64,000 bases of DNA from Solwaraspora sp. WMMD406. Lineage in GTDB: Bacteria > Actinomycetota > Actinomycetes > Mycobacteriales > Micromonosporaceae. Positions 8,980-16,576 of this stretch are shown here, piece by piece. The notes under the pieces are model-generated. The model had not been told where the DNA came from and did no database searches. It saw nothing but the letters and a program-made list of their open reading frames with translations. Made by a program: the position numbers and the translations under genes. Numbering within the stretch: the first letter of the stretch is position 1; each line of letters begins with the position of its first letter. The stretch is from contig NZ_JARUBF010000001.1 of the NCBI RefSeq assembly GCF_029626025.1, forward strand, positions 5,798,001 through 5,862,000, given 5' to 3'.

Positions 8980-9292
8980 CACACCCCCAAAGGTGAACGT
9001 AGTTGTCAGTAGACACACCGTAGCGACGGGCAGAAAGCCGTTCAACGTCCGCTGCCGGGCCAACGGAAGTCCCGACGCCGCCAGACGAGAAGCCGGCGTG
9101 GGGGTCCGGCGCGGCTCCAAATGTCAATGCGGCGGCAGTTCGAGGGCGGAGCGCCGTCGTCCCCACGTCCCGCGAACCCGGCCAAGAATGGCCTCCGAAC
9201 CGGCACGCCTCGACTCGCCGGGTTTGCTTCGTTCCACAAGGTCCGCGCCTGCTCGGGCGTGGACAATTCGCAGCTTAAAGAAGGTTCTGATC
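8980..9292. other. Divergent intergenic region, about 313 bases
   Basis: Lies between the divergent TPR regulator and the small ORFs. No supportable gene was found; the longer open frames crossing it have atypical Arg- and Ser-rich translations. It should hold both promoters. The last 30 bases are AT-richer and contain GAAGG, which serves as the ribosome binding site for the ORF at 9293. Confidence 0.5.
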
Positions 9293-9430
9293 ATGGCTAC
9301 TGCAACGGGAACCCAGGCCGACGTCGCGCCCGCCCCCGTGCGCTGGCGCCCAGCCGGTTCGGCCTGTGTCGAACGGACAGCAGCGGACAGCGTTGAAGAC
9401 ACGATGGTGACAGGACATCACGCATGCTGA
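9293..9430 (+). CDS. Small ORF, 45 aa, unknown function
   Basis: A short frame starting at ATG 9293 with GAAGG eight bases upstream. It ends seven bases into the next gene (start 9424), consistent with translational coupling. The peptide has two Cys (residues 25 and 45, the latter C-terminal) and a Pro/Ala-rich first half, with no clear signal peptide. It is the first ORF opposite the TPR regulator. It may be a leader or signalling peptide or simply a small conserved protein; I do not recognise a family. Confidence 0.45.
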   Translation: MATATGTQADVAPAPVRWRPAGSACVERTAADSVEDTMVTGHHAC

Positions 9431-9663
9431 ACTCCGCGACCTACCTCAGCACCGAGGCTCTGGACCGCTTGAACAGCGCGCAGCAGGTCGTGAACAAGCA
9501 TCTCCTCGAGTGCAGCACCTGCGGTACCAACCGGCTTTGCTATGACCGCATCGAAGCCGAGCGCGTCTTCCTCCGCTACGGGCGCCTCCCGCGACGTACC
9601 CCTGGCCTCACCGGCACCGCCGCCACCAAGCGCACCGGTCTGACCTGGCACTACCGTCTATGA
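9424..9663 (+). CDS. Small Cys-containing protein, 79 aa, unknown
   Basis: Begins at ATG 9424 with AGGA about nine bases upstream. The core LNSAQQVVNKHLLECSTCGTNRLCYDR has a CxxC plus a third Cys and may bind metal or form a disulfide. The sequence type (helix, CxTCG, then ERVFLRYGRLP) resembles small hypothetical proteins I associate with accessory regions of actinomycetes. Its stop overlaps the next start in ATGA. Function unknown. Confidence 0.6.
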   Translation: MLNSATYLSTEALDRLNSAQQVVNKHLLECSTCGTNRLCYDRIEAERVFLRYGRLPRRTPGLTGTAATKRTGLTWHYRL

Positions 9664-10043
9664 AGTTCCCCTGGGACCTGGCCGATCCGCCGGCGAAACC
9701 ACCTCCCGGCTGCCGCGACGGCCAGCGCTGGCGCACCGCCCGCACCCTCTACGGCGAACACGTCCTCGAAGACACTGGCGCGCACTGCCGCTGCGGCGAG
9801 TTGTGGCCGTGCCCTACTCACCGCCGCGCGATTCGCGCCCTGGCGACCGCGTACCTACAAGCCGGCCCTGTCATGGTCGGCGCGTCAACGGCGCACGACG
9901 TATGTCGCTGGTGCGCCCGCACGATCGTTTCGCACCCGGACCACGGTTGGATCCATCCCTACGACGGGTACGTCACCTGCGACCCGCCCCACCCCGACGT
10001 GTCGCCGGCCGCCACCGCCGAACCGGCCCCCACCACCCGGTAG
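9660..10043 (+). CDS. Cys-rich small protein, 127 aa, unknown
   Basis: Overlaps the 79-aa gene by four bases (ATGA). It carries two Cys clusters, CRCGELWPC (about 43-51) and CRWCARTI (about 81), plus several His, suggesting a zinc-ribbon-like fold. The Pro/Ala/Thr-rich C-terminus is probably disordered. No enzyme motif was recognised. It is the last gene before the 3' end of tRNA-Lys and could belong to an element inserted there. Confidence 0.6.
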   Translation: MKFPWDLADPPAKPPPGCRDGQRWRTARTLYGEHVLEDTGAHCRCGELWPCPTHRRAIRALATAYLQAGPVMVGASTAHDVCRWCARTIVSHPDHGWIHPYDGYVTCDPPHPDVSPAATAEPAPTTR

Positions 10044-10143
10044 ACCGTACCTGGCGGTGCCCTCGGCCCAGCGTCGGCCAGATCCGGTCCAGCGGCTCCC
10101 GAGCGCCCGGCGGGCACCCAGCCACCCGTACGGCGTACGCCAA

Positions 10144-10181
10144 AAAGCCCCGACCGGCGGTTTCCGCCCGGTCGGGGCTTT
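10144..10181. terminator. Strong hairpin terminator before tRNA-Lys
   Basis: A 14-bp perfect stem (10144-10157 with 10168-10181) of A3-G-C4 type flanked by A and T runs, so it works in both directions. It separates the plus-strand small-ORF operon from the minus-strand tRNA-Lys. Confidence 0.85.
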
Positions 10182-10187
10182 GGTGTC

Positions 10188-10263
10188 TGGTACGCCGCGT
10201 AGGACTCGAACCTACAACCCGCGGATTAAGAGTCCGCTGCTCTGCCAGTTGAGCTAGCGGCGC
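10188..10263 (-). tRNA. tRNA-Lys (anticodon CUU)
   Basis: A 76-nt cloverleaf with encoded CCA. The acceptor stem GCGCCGC pairs with GCGGCGT, the D arm is GCTC/GAGC, the anticodon loop is CTCTTAA (anticodon CTT) and the T arm contains GGTTCGAGTCC. Its 3' end points left to the accessory genes, the usual orientation for integration of mobile elements in a tRNA 3' end. The region 10044-10449 otherwise holds only the terminator and the 5' flank of the transpeptidase gene. Confidence 0.97.
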
Positions 10264-10449
10264 TCGCTGACAACGCGGGCAACCCTAGCACGGGCCGCCG
10301 TGAGGCTTCCAACCGGTTGCCGGTGTCGAGCCGACTGTCCGGCCGACCTGTCCGGGTGCATGGATCTGGCACCCTTCCGGATCAGGCACGAACGGCGTAG
10401 CGGGTGATGCACGATGTCGTCAGGGACGCGACGAGAAACGGGGACAGGG

Positions 10450-11754
10450 ATGGACAGGGTCAGGAGGGGTTGGTCGGTCGCGGTGGCACTGGCAGTCGTC
10501 ACGCCGACCGCGCTGGCGGGATGTGGAGCGGAGAAGACACCGCGTTTCGTCGACGGGCAGGTGGCCTCGGCGAGTCCGACGCCGCCGCCGGAGCCGTTCG
10601 AATTCGCGATCGCGCCGGAACCCGACGCGGAGGACCTGCCGATCAGTACGGAGATTGGCACGACGGTCAGTGGTGGCGAGATCACGTCGGTGACGCTCGC
10701 CGAGGAGGGCGGGGGCGAGGTCAACGGGAGTCTGCGGGAGGACGGCACCTCCTGGGTGCCGGACAAACCGCTCAAGAACAACAAGAAGTACACGGCGACG
10801 GTGGTGGCGACCAGCAGCACCGGTGACGAGGAGACCAAGACCACCTCGTTCACCACGATGGGCAAGTCCGGTTCGCAGACCGGCACCGGCCTCTATCTCT
10901 TCGACGGCCGGACGTACGGGGTGGCGATGCCGGTGGTGGTGGAGTTCTTCCCGGGCATCCCGCAGGACCAGCGGGCGAGCGTACAGAAACGGATGTTCGT
11001 GACGACGGACCCGCCCCAGCCCGGCACCTGGTACTGGGTGTCCAACGGCACGCAGGCCTACTACCGGGCTCCGGACTTCTGGCGGGCCGGGACCACGTTG
11101 AGCACCCGGATCGCGCTGTCCGGTCATCCGACCGGCGACGGCCGGTACGGCGACATGGACCGCAGCGCCACCGCCAAGATCGGTGACAAGGTGACAATGG
11201 AGGTCGACAACGCCACCAAGCAGCTGTCGATGTTCAAGAACGACAAGCTGGTCAAGCAGATGCCGGTCAGCCTGGGTAAACCCAGCACTCCGTCGTCGAG
11301 CGGCACGATGATCGTGATGGACAAGCAGGAGCAGACCGTTTTCGACACGTTCGCCGAGCTGGGGCCGGTGGAGGGCTACCGGACGGACATCTCGTTCGCC
11401 CAGCGGATCACCTGGGGCGGCGAGTTCATCCATGCGGCCCCGTGGTCGGTGGGTGACCAGGGCGTACGGAACGTGTCGCACGGCTGCGTCAACCTGTCGA
11501 TGGCGAACGCCGAGTGGCTGTTCAGCCAGACGAAGGTCGGCGACCCGATCACGGTCAAGGGCACCGAGCGCAAACTCGCCGACGGCAACGGCTGGACGGC
11601 GTGGAACCTCACCTGGGACGAGTTCGTCAAAGGTAGTGCTCTGCCGGTGCCGGCCGACCTGCGGCCGAGCGGGTCATCGCCACCGGCGTCGCCGACTCCC
11701 GGTGCCCCGGCTCCGGGCTCGGCTGCACCGAGCCCTTCGGCCACGGCCGGTTAG
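10450..11754 (+). CDS. L,D-transpeptidase lipoprotein (first of two)
   Basis: Cell-wall enzyme making 3-3 peptidoglycan cross-links. Start ATG 10450 follows GGGACAGGG. The signal peptide ends in a lipobox LAGC (Cys25), so the protein should be anchored on the outer face of the membrane. Two Ig-like domains (about 50-245) precede the YkuD catalytic domain (about 250-385), whose active-site Cys346 lies in SHGCVN. The tail is Pro/Ser/Ala-rich. The architecture matches mycobacterial LdtMt2-type proteins. It is followed 217 bases on by a close paralogue, indicating tandem duplication. Confidence 0.93.
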   Translation: MDRVRRGWSVAVALAVVTPTALAGCGAEKTPRFVDGQVASASPTPPPEPFEFAIAPEPDAEDLPISTEIGTTVSGGEITSVTLAEEGGGEVNGSLREDGTSWVPDKPLKNNKKYTATVVATSSTGDEETKTTSFTTMGKSGSQTGTGLYLFDGRTYGVAMPVVVEFFPGIPQDQRASVQKRMFVTTDPPQPGTWYWVSNGTQAYYRAPDFWRAGTTLSTRIALSGHPTGDGRYGDMDRSATAKIGDKVTMEVDNATKQLSMFKNDKLVKQMPVSLGKPSTPSSSGTMIVMDKQEQTVFDTFAELGPVEGYRTDISFAQRITWGGEFIHAAPWSVGDQGVRNVSHGCVNLSMANAEWLFSQTKVGDPITVKGTERKLADGNGWTAWNLTWDEFVKGSALPVPADLRPSGSSPPASPTPGAPAPGSAAPSPSATAG

Positions 11755-11971
11755 CACTCGCGACGCACCGTACAGGATAGGACAGCAGGTACAACATCTG
11801 AATAAACGCCTGAATAACACGATCCCGCAGCGGCTAGCCAATTTTTCGGGTCATCCGGGAATATCGGTCAGCCGCTGCGGCGTTTGTTCCGTGCAGGCAC
11901 GAACCCGGGAGTTGCCCCGTCGCGTCATTCGTGGACGATGGGCTCTGGGGACCGAACTTCGTGAGGGGATC

Positions 11972-13264
11972 ATGCGAGCCAGCCGCAATCAGGTAACGCC
12001 GCGCGCCGGACGAGTGCGGGCACTCGCGCCACGGGCACTCGCGGGCGTCGTGCTCGCCGTCGCGCTGACACTCACCAGCGCCTGTACGGGCAGCGGCAAC
12101 GCCCCGTCCTGGCAGGGCGGCACCGAGGTGGAGGCCGAGCCGAGCCCGAAGGCCCAGGCGACGATCACCACGCCGGCCGCCGACGCGACCGACGTACCCG
12201 CCTCGACCGGCATCACCTTCACCGCGACCGAGGCGGTCGAGACCGTGGTCGAACTCACCGACGCCGAGGGCACCCCGGTGGAGGGCGCGGTCAACGCCGA
12301 AGGCACCGAGTTCCTGCCCACCGGGCAACTCGCCTACGGCGCCGCGTACACCGCCACGGTCACGGTGACCGGCGACGACGGTAAGACCACCACGACCAGC
12401 CACAGCTTCCGCACCATGGAACAACCCGCCAACCAGGTACGGGTGTCCAGCTTCCTCGGCGACGGCAACGTGGTCGGCGTGGCGATGCCGCTCATCCTGC
12501 GGTTCAGCCGCGACATCCCGCAGGACCAGCGCGACGACGTGCAGGGCCGGCTCAGCGTACGGACCACACCGGCCCAAGAGGGCATTTGGTACTGGGTCAG
12601 CCCCACCGAGGTCCAGTTCCGGCCGCGCGAGTACTGGCAGGCCGGCACCAAACTGTTCTACAAGGCGCAGACCGGCGGGCTGCCGATGGGCGACGGCTGG
12701 TACGGCCGCAACGATCTCACCATCGACGCCGAGGTCGGCTCCGCGCTGATCATGACCGTGGACAACGCCACCAAGAAGATGGTGGTCACCAAGGACGGGC
12801 AGACGATCAAGGAGATCCCGATCAGCCTGGGCAAGCCGAAGACCCCGTCCTCCAGCGGCACCATGATCGTGATGGAGAAGCTCAAGGAGACCGTCTTCGA
12901 CACATTCGAAGAGTTGGGTCCGGAGGAGGGCTACCGGACCGACATCGAGTACGCCCAGCGGCTGACCTGGGGTGGCGAGTTCATCCACGCCGCCCCGTGG
13001 TCGGTGGCGGACCAAGGTGTCCGCAACGTGTCGCACGGCTGCATCAACATGTCGATGGCGAACGCCGAATGGCTGTTCAACCAGACCAAGGTCGGCGACC
13101 CGGTGACCGTCAAGGGCACCGAACGCCAGCTGGCCAACGGCAACGGCTGGACGGTCTGGAACCTGAGCTGGGAGGAACTGGTGGCGGGCAGCGCTCTGCC
13201 GTACGAGCCGCCGGCCAGCGAATCGGCCCCGGCGACCAGCCCCAGCGCCGACCCGCAGGCCTGA
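11972..13264 (+). CDS. L,D-transpeptidase lipoprotein (second of two)
   Basis: Paralogue of the upstream gene with the same layout: lipoprotein signal with SAC lipobox (Cys38), Ig-like domains starting with TITTPAADATDVP, and a YkuD domain with SHGCIN (Cys357). The ATG at 11972 has GAGGGG just upstream; the open frame reaches further 5' inside the first gene but only as an overlap artefact. The C-terminus is Pro/Ser-rich. It is followed by a strong hairpin and tRNA-His. Two retained copies may differ in substrate or growth phase. Confidence 0.93.
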   Translation: MRASRNQVTPRAGRVRALAPRALAGVVLAVALTLTSACTGSGNAPSWQGGTEVEAEPSPKAQATITTPAADATDVPASTGITFTATEAVETVVELTDAEGTPVEGAVNAEGTEFLPTGQLAYGAAYTATVTVTGDDGKTTTTSHSFRTMEQPANQVRVSSFLGDGNVVGVAMPLILRFSRDIPQDQRDDVQGRLSVRTTPAQEGIWYWVSPTEVQFRPREYWQAGTKLFYKAQTGGLPMGDGWYGRNDLTIDAEVGSALIMTVDNATKKMVVTKDGQTIKEIPISLGKPKTPSSSGTMIVMEKLKETVFDTFEELGPEEGYRTDIEYAQRLTWGGEFIHAAPWSVADQGVRNVSHGCINMSMANAEWLFNQTKVGDPVTVKGTERQLANGNGWTVWNLSWEELVAGSALPYEPPASESAPATSPSADPQA

Positions 13265-13308
13265 GTCCGCCGACCGGGCACCGGGACAGCGGCGACCAAG
13301 CCAAAAGG

Positions 13309-13351
13309 CCAAGGGCCGGTCAGGATCTGGGAGATCCTGACCGGCCCTTGG
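13309..13351. terminator. 19-bp perfect hairpin after the second transpeptidase
   Basis: 13309-13327 pairs perfectly with 13333-13351 around a TGGGA loop. It lies 45 bases after the transpeptidase stop and next to the tRNA-His 3' end, so it can terminate both. Confidence 0.88.
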
Positions 13352-13356
13352 TCGTG

Positions 13357-13433
13357 TGGGGTGACTGAAGGGACTTGAACCCTCGACACCCGGGACCACA
13401 ACCCGGTGCTCTACCTGCTGAGCTACAGCCACC
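13357..13433 (-). tRNA. tRNA-His (anticodon GUG)
   Basis: A 77-nt tRNA including the extra 5' G(-1) typical of tRNA-His (pairs with C73) and an encoded CCA. The acceptor GTGGCTG pairs with CAGTCAC, and the anticodon GTG lies in TTGTGGT. The rest of 13265-13597 holds the hairpin and about 165 bases with no gene I can support. Confidence 0.96.
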
Positions 13434-13597
13434 ACGAACCTCACCCGACGAACCGCCGCGTGTGGTGCCGACCAATGATAGCCGCAACCATGCCTACCGC
13501 GTCGACAGGGTTGCCATGGCGCGCGCCGCAGGCCGGGCCGCGCCATCGCCGGCGGGGACGTACGGGCAGGACGGACAGACAGCGGCCCGCCGACGGG

Positions 13598-14188
13598 TCA
13601 GAGGCCGGCGGCGATCGCCTTGGCCGCGTCCACGTCCGGTCCGGGCAGCGGTACGAAGATGGCCCGGCGGTAGTACTCCAGTTCCCGGATGCTCTCTTGG
13701 ATGTCGGCCAGTGCCCGGTGCGACAGGCCCTTGGCCGGCTGCCCGAAGTACACCCGGGGGTACCAACGTCGGCACAGCTCCTTGATCGACGACACGTCGA
13801 TCATCCGGTAGTGCAGGAAGGCGTCGAGGCGGGGCATGTCACGGGCCAGAAACCCCCGGTCGGTGGCGATCGAATTGCCACACAGCGGGGCCGTCTTGGG
13901 ATCCCGGACGAACCCGCTGACGTACTCCAGGATCTCGTCCTCCGCCTCGGCGAGGGTGACCGTCGAGCGGCGCACTTCCTGCGTCAGACCGGACTTCTCG
14001 TGCATCTCGCGGACCACGTCCGGCATCCCGGCGAGGGCCGCCTCGTCGGCGTGGATCACCAGGTCGACGCCGTCACCGAGGACGTTGAGGTCGGAGTCGG
14101 TGACCAGCGCCGCCACCTCGATCAGAGCATCCCTGCCGAGATCGAGCCCGGTCATCTCACAATCGATCCAGACAAGAAGATCAGCCAC
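13598..14188 (-). CDS. orn: Oligoribonuclease
   Basis: A 196-aa 3'-to-5' exoribonuclease of the DEDDh family that finishes RNA decay and degrades pGpG. Exo motifs visible are [11 protein letters not shown] near the N-terminus, the [12 protein letters not shown] segment and [11 protein letters not shown] near the C-terminus. Length matches the family. The start is a GTG at 14188 placed six bases after a TAGGCT hexamer, so the mRNA is probably leaderless. It is divergent from the GT87 gene. Confidence 0.96.
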   Translation of the reverse strand: MADLLVWIDCEMTGLDLGRDALIEVAALVTDSDLNVLGDGVDLVIHADEAALAGMPDVVREMHEKSGLTQEVRRSTVTLAEAEDEILEYVSGFVRDPKTAPLCGNSIATDRGFLARDMPRLDAFLHYRMIDVSSIKELCRRWYPRVYFGQPAKGLSHRALADIQESIRELEYYRRAIFVPLPGPDVDAAKAIAAGL

Positions 14189-14194
14189 GCCGAC

Positions 14195-14200
14195 AGCCTA
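14195..14200 (-). promoter_or_regulatory. Leaderless -10 box of orn
   Basis: TAGGCT on the minus strand, six bases before the orn GTG. This fits the actinobacterial TANNNT -10 and a transcript starting at or next to the start codon. Confidence 0.5.
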
Positions 14201-14271
14201 CGCGGCATGATCCAGCCGGCAGCCGGTCATGACCTACCGGCCGGTGTCGGCACCCGGCGGAGGACACCCAT

Positions 14272-14277
14272 TAGGCT
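14272..14277 (+). promoter_or_regulatory. Leaderless -10 box of the GT87 gene
   Basis: TAGGCT six bases before the GTG at 14284, the same arrangement as at orn on the other strand. Confidence 0.5.
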
Positions 14278-14283
14278 CGCGGC

Positions 14284-15729
14284 GTGCCCGCCGACGCCCT
14301 GCCGGACCCTCCGCCGTCCCCCGCCGCCGCACCGGACAGCGGACCGGCGAGCGGACCGGCGAGCGGACCGGCGAGCGGACCGGCCAGCGAACCGGACGGC
14401 CGGCGTGGCCGGACGCTGCGGCGGGTCGCCCTGGTCGTCGGCCTCACCGCCGTCGTCGTCACCGCCCTGACCTGGTACGGAAATCGGCACGACTTCTACG
14501 ATCTGAAGATCTACCTCAGCGCGATGCGGTGGTGGGCGGCCGGCAATCCGCTCTACGACTACGTCCAGCCCGATCCGGTGCAGGGCGAGCTGTATTTCAC
14601 CTATCCCCCGTTCACCGCACTGCTGCTGCGGCCGTTCGCCGCTCTTCCGGTCGGGGCCACCACCGCCATCTTCACCGTCGGCACCCTGTTGGCGGTGGTC
14701 GCCACCACCGTCTGGCTGGTCACCCCGGTGGCCCGCCGCCGAGGACTGCCCCGGTGGTATCCGGCGGCGCTGGCCGTACCGCTGATCGTGGTGATCGAAC
14801 CGACCAGGGAGACCCTCTTCTTCGGCCAGATCAACATGCTGCTCGTGGTGTTGATCCTCGCCGACCTGCTGTACGCGGTACCGCGCCGGTCCCGCTGGGC
14901 CGGCGTCGGGATCGGCCTGGCCACCGCGATCAAACTGTTCCCGGGGATCTTCATCGGCTACCTGTTGGTGACCCGGAGGTGGCGCGCGGCGCTGGTGTCC
15001 TGCGCCGCCGCCGCCGGCGCCACCCTGCTGGCCGCGGCGCTCGCGCCGGCCGAGTCCTGGCGGTTCTGGACCCACGAACTGTGGACCACCGAGCGGGTCG
15101 GCCGCACCGACTACACCGGCAACCAGTCACTGCTCGGCCTGCTCGGGCGGCTCGTCGCGCCGGACGAACCCCACCGGCTGATCTGGCTGGTCCTGGTGGC
15201 GGTCACCGCCGGGTACGGGCTCTGGCGGGCGGCCCGGGCCGCGCGGGCCGGCGACGAGCTGACCGGGCTTGCCCTGACCGGGCTGGTCGGTGCCCTGATC
15301 AGCCCGATCACCTGGCCGCATCACGTGTACTGGTTCGTGCCGGCGCTGATCGTGCTCGTCGACGCGGCGATCCGGCCGGTGGTCTCGCCGCTGCCCGCGC
15401 CGCCGGACGGACCAGCGGACGGCCCGGCGGACGGACCAGCGGACGGCCCGGCGGACGGGCTGCCGGCCGCGGCGGCGGACGGCCCGACCAGCCGGGCGGC
15501 AACCGGCCCGACCAGCCGGGCCCGGTCCGTCGCGCTGCTGGTCCTGGCGGCGGGTACGTTCGCCGCGCTGACCTTCGGAGTGGTGTCGTTGGTCGACTGG
15601 GGGCATGATCCGGTGCCCACCGACGATCCGGGCACCTTCCTGCTCCGTAATCTCTACGTCGTCGCGGCCGCGCTGCTGCTGGTCACGTTGCCGATCCGGC
15701 ACCACGCCCGGACTCCGGACCACCCGTAG
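14284..15729 (+). CDS. GT87 polyprenyl-phosphate-mannose-dependent mannosyltransferase
   Basis: A 481-aa integral membrane protein of the GT-C superfamily (DUF2029/GT87), which in mycobacteria adds alpha-1,2-mannose to lipoglycans. It has about ten hydrophobic segments, with the early conserved DFYDLKIYLSAMRWWAAGNPLYDY (catalytic Asp in the first periplasmic loop) and YFTYPPFTAL. Two low-complexity parts, GPAS repeats near residues 19-38 and DGPA repeats near 375-395, come from 12-bp DNA repeats. Its 3' end overlaps the converging ycnI gene by 47 bases. Confidence 0.87.
   Translation: MPADALPDPPPSPAAAPDSGPASGPASGPASGPASEPDGRRGRTLRRVALVVGLTAVVVTALTWYGNRHDFYDLKIYLSAMRWWAAGNPLYDYVQPDPVQGELYFTYPPFTALLLRPFAALPVGATTAIFTVGTLLAVVATTVWLVTPVARRRGLPRWYPAALAVPLIVVIEPTRETLFFGQINMLLVVLILADLLYAVPRRSRWAGVGIGLATAIKLFPGIFIGYLLVTRRWRAALVSCAAAAGATLLAAALAPAESWRFWTHELWTTERVGRTDYTGNQSLLGLLGRLVAPDEPHRLIWLVLVAVTAGYGLWRAARAARAGDELTGLALTGLVGALISPITWPHHVYWFVPALIVLVDAAIRPVVSPLPAPPDGPADGPADGPADGPADGLPAAAADGPTSRAATGPTSRARSVALLVLAAGTFAALTFGVVSLVDWGHDPVPTDDPGTFLLRNLYVVAAALLLVTLPIRHHARTPDHP
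14338..14397 (+). repeat. 12-bp tandem repeat, about 5 copies, in the GT87 gene
   Basis: Unit AGCGGACCGGCG. It is in frame and encodes the GPAS repeats in the N-terminal tail; the last two copies have diverged. Confidence 0.85.
15406..15465 (+). repeat. 12-bp tandem repeat, about 5 copies, in the GT87 gene
   Basis: Alternating units GACGGACCAGCG and GACGGCCCGGCG encode a DGPA repeat in a loop between membrane segments. A second short repeat, with core GGCCCGACCAGCCGGG, follows at 15481. Confidence 0.85.
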
Positions 15730-16501
15730 CGGCGGTAGCCGGCGCGGCGCGGCGGAACCGGGCGAACGCCAGCCCACCCAGCACCAGTCCGGCCAGACCG
15801 GCGAGCAGCCCGGCGACGCCCAGCCCGACCGCCAGGCCCGTTCCGGACGCGTCGTCGGCACCGGACGCGGTGTCGCCGGTCGACGTCTCGCCGTCCGGCG
15901 TACCGGCCGGATCCGGATCCGTCGGATCGGCGGCTGGTTCGTCGCCTGCGTCCGACGTCAACCGCAGCACGGTCGCCGGCGTCGCCGGCTCGTCCTGCCC
16001 GGGGACCGGCACCTCGATCCATCGAACGATCGTGCCGTCGGAGTAGGTCTGCAACGACTTGAAGACCATTTGATCGACCTCCGGCAGCGGCCCCATCATG
16101 ACGACGAACTCCTGGAACTCACCTGGCTGGACCGCCGCCTCCGGAGTCTCGGCGGTCCACACGATCCGGGCCACCGCCTCGGTCACCTGTGCCCCGTGCA
16201 TCTCCAGCGGCGGATCCACCGGTGCCTTCTCCACCGTCGCCGTCCAGCCGGCCGCCGGCAACAGATGGACCGAGGCCACCGGGGCGTCTTCCGGCAACAC
16301 CACCTCCACCTCGGTGGTGCCAGCGGTGGAACTCTCGGTCGGCACCCGGAACGCCAACCGGGCGTAGTCGCCCGCGCTGGCCTGTGACGGGCTGACGGTG
16401 ATGTGTGCGGCGGCCGGGGCGGCCAGCCCGAACACGCCGGCCAGGGCGACCGCCCCGGTCAGCGTCGCGGTACGGGCCAGGAAGCCTCGGTGACGAAGCA
16501 T
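15683..16501 (-). CDS. ycnI: YcnI-type copper-binding protein (DUF1775)
   Basis: A 272-aa secreted, membrane-anchored protein. The signal peptide ends APAAA, leaving His33 (HITVSPSQ) at the mature N-terminus, the Cu ligand position known for YcnI. The DUF1775 beta-sandwich runs to about 185, then an acidic Asp/Thr/Gly linker and one C-terminal membrane helix. It lies 75 bases downstream of the copC-copD fusion on the same strand, as in ycnJ-ycnI operons, which supports a role in copper acquisition or handling. It overlaps GT87 at the 3' end. Confidence 0.9.
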   Translation of the reverse strand: MLRHRGFLARTATLTGAVALAGVFGLAAPAAAHITVSPSQASAGDYARLAFRVPTESSTAGTTEVEVVLPEDAPVASVHLLPAAGWTATVEKAPVDPPLEMHGAQVTEAVARIVWTAETPEAAVQPGEFQEFVVMMGPLPEVDQMVFKSLQTYSDGTIVRWIEVPVPGQDEPATPATVLRLTSDAGDEPAADPTDPDPAGTPDGETSTGDTASGADDASGTGLAVGLGVAGLLAGLAGLVLGGLAFARFRRAAPATAATGGPESGRGAGSAT

Positions 16502-16576
16502 GTGGTAGCACCCTTCCTCGTGGTTCCTACGCGGTTCGTGTTGGTTCTTCCGGGTTTCGTGACGGTACGTGGCCGG

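Noticed and set aside
10420-13546. Long antisense open frames opposite the two transpeptidases (353 and 570 codons)
   Set aside because: Arg/His/Gly/Pro-rich translations with no motifs; they mirror the strong third-position GC bias of the real genes.
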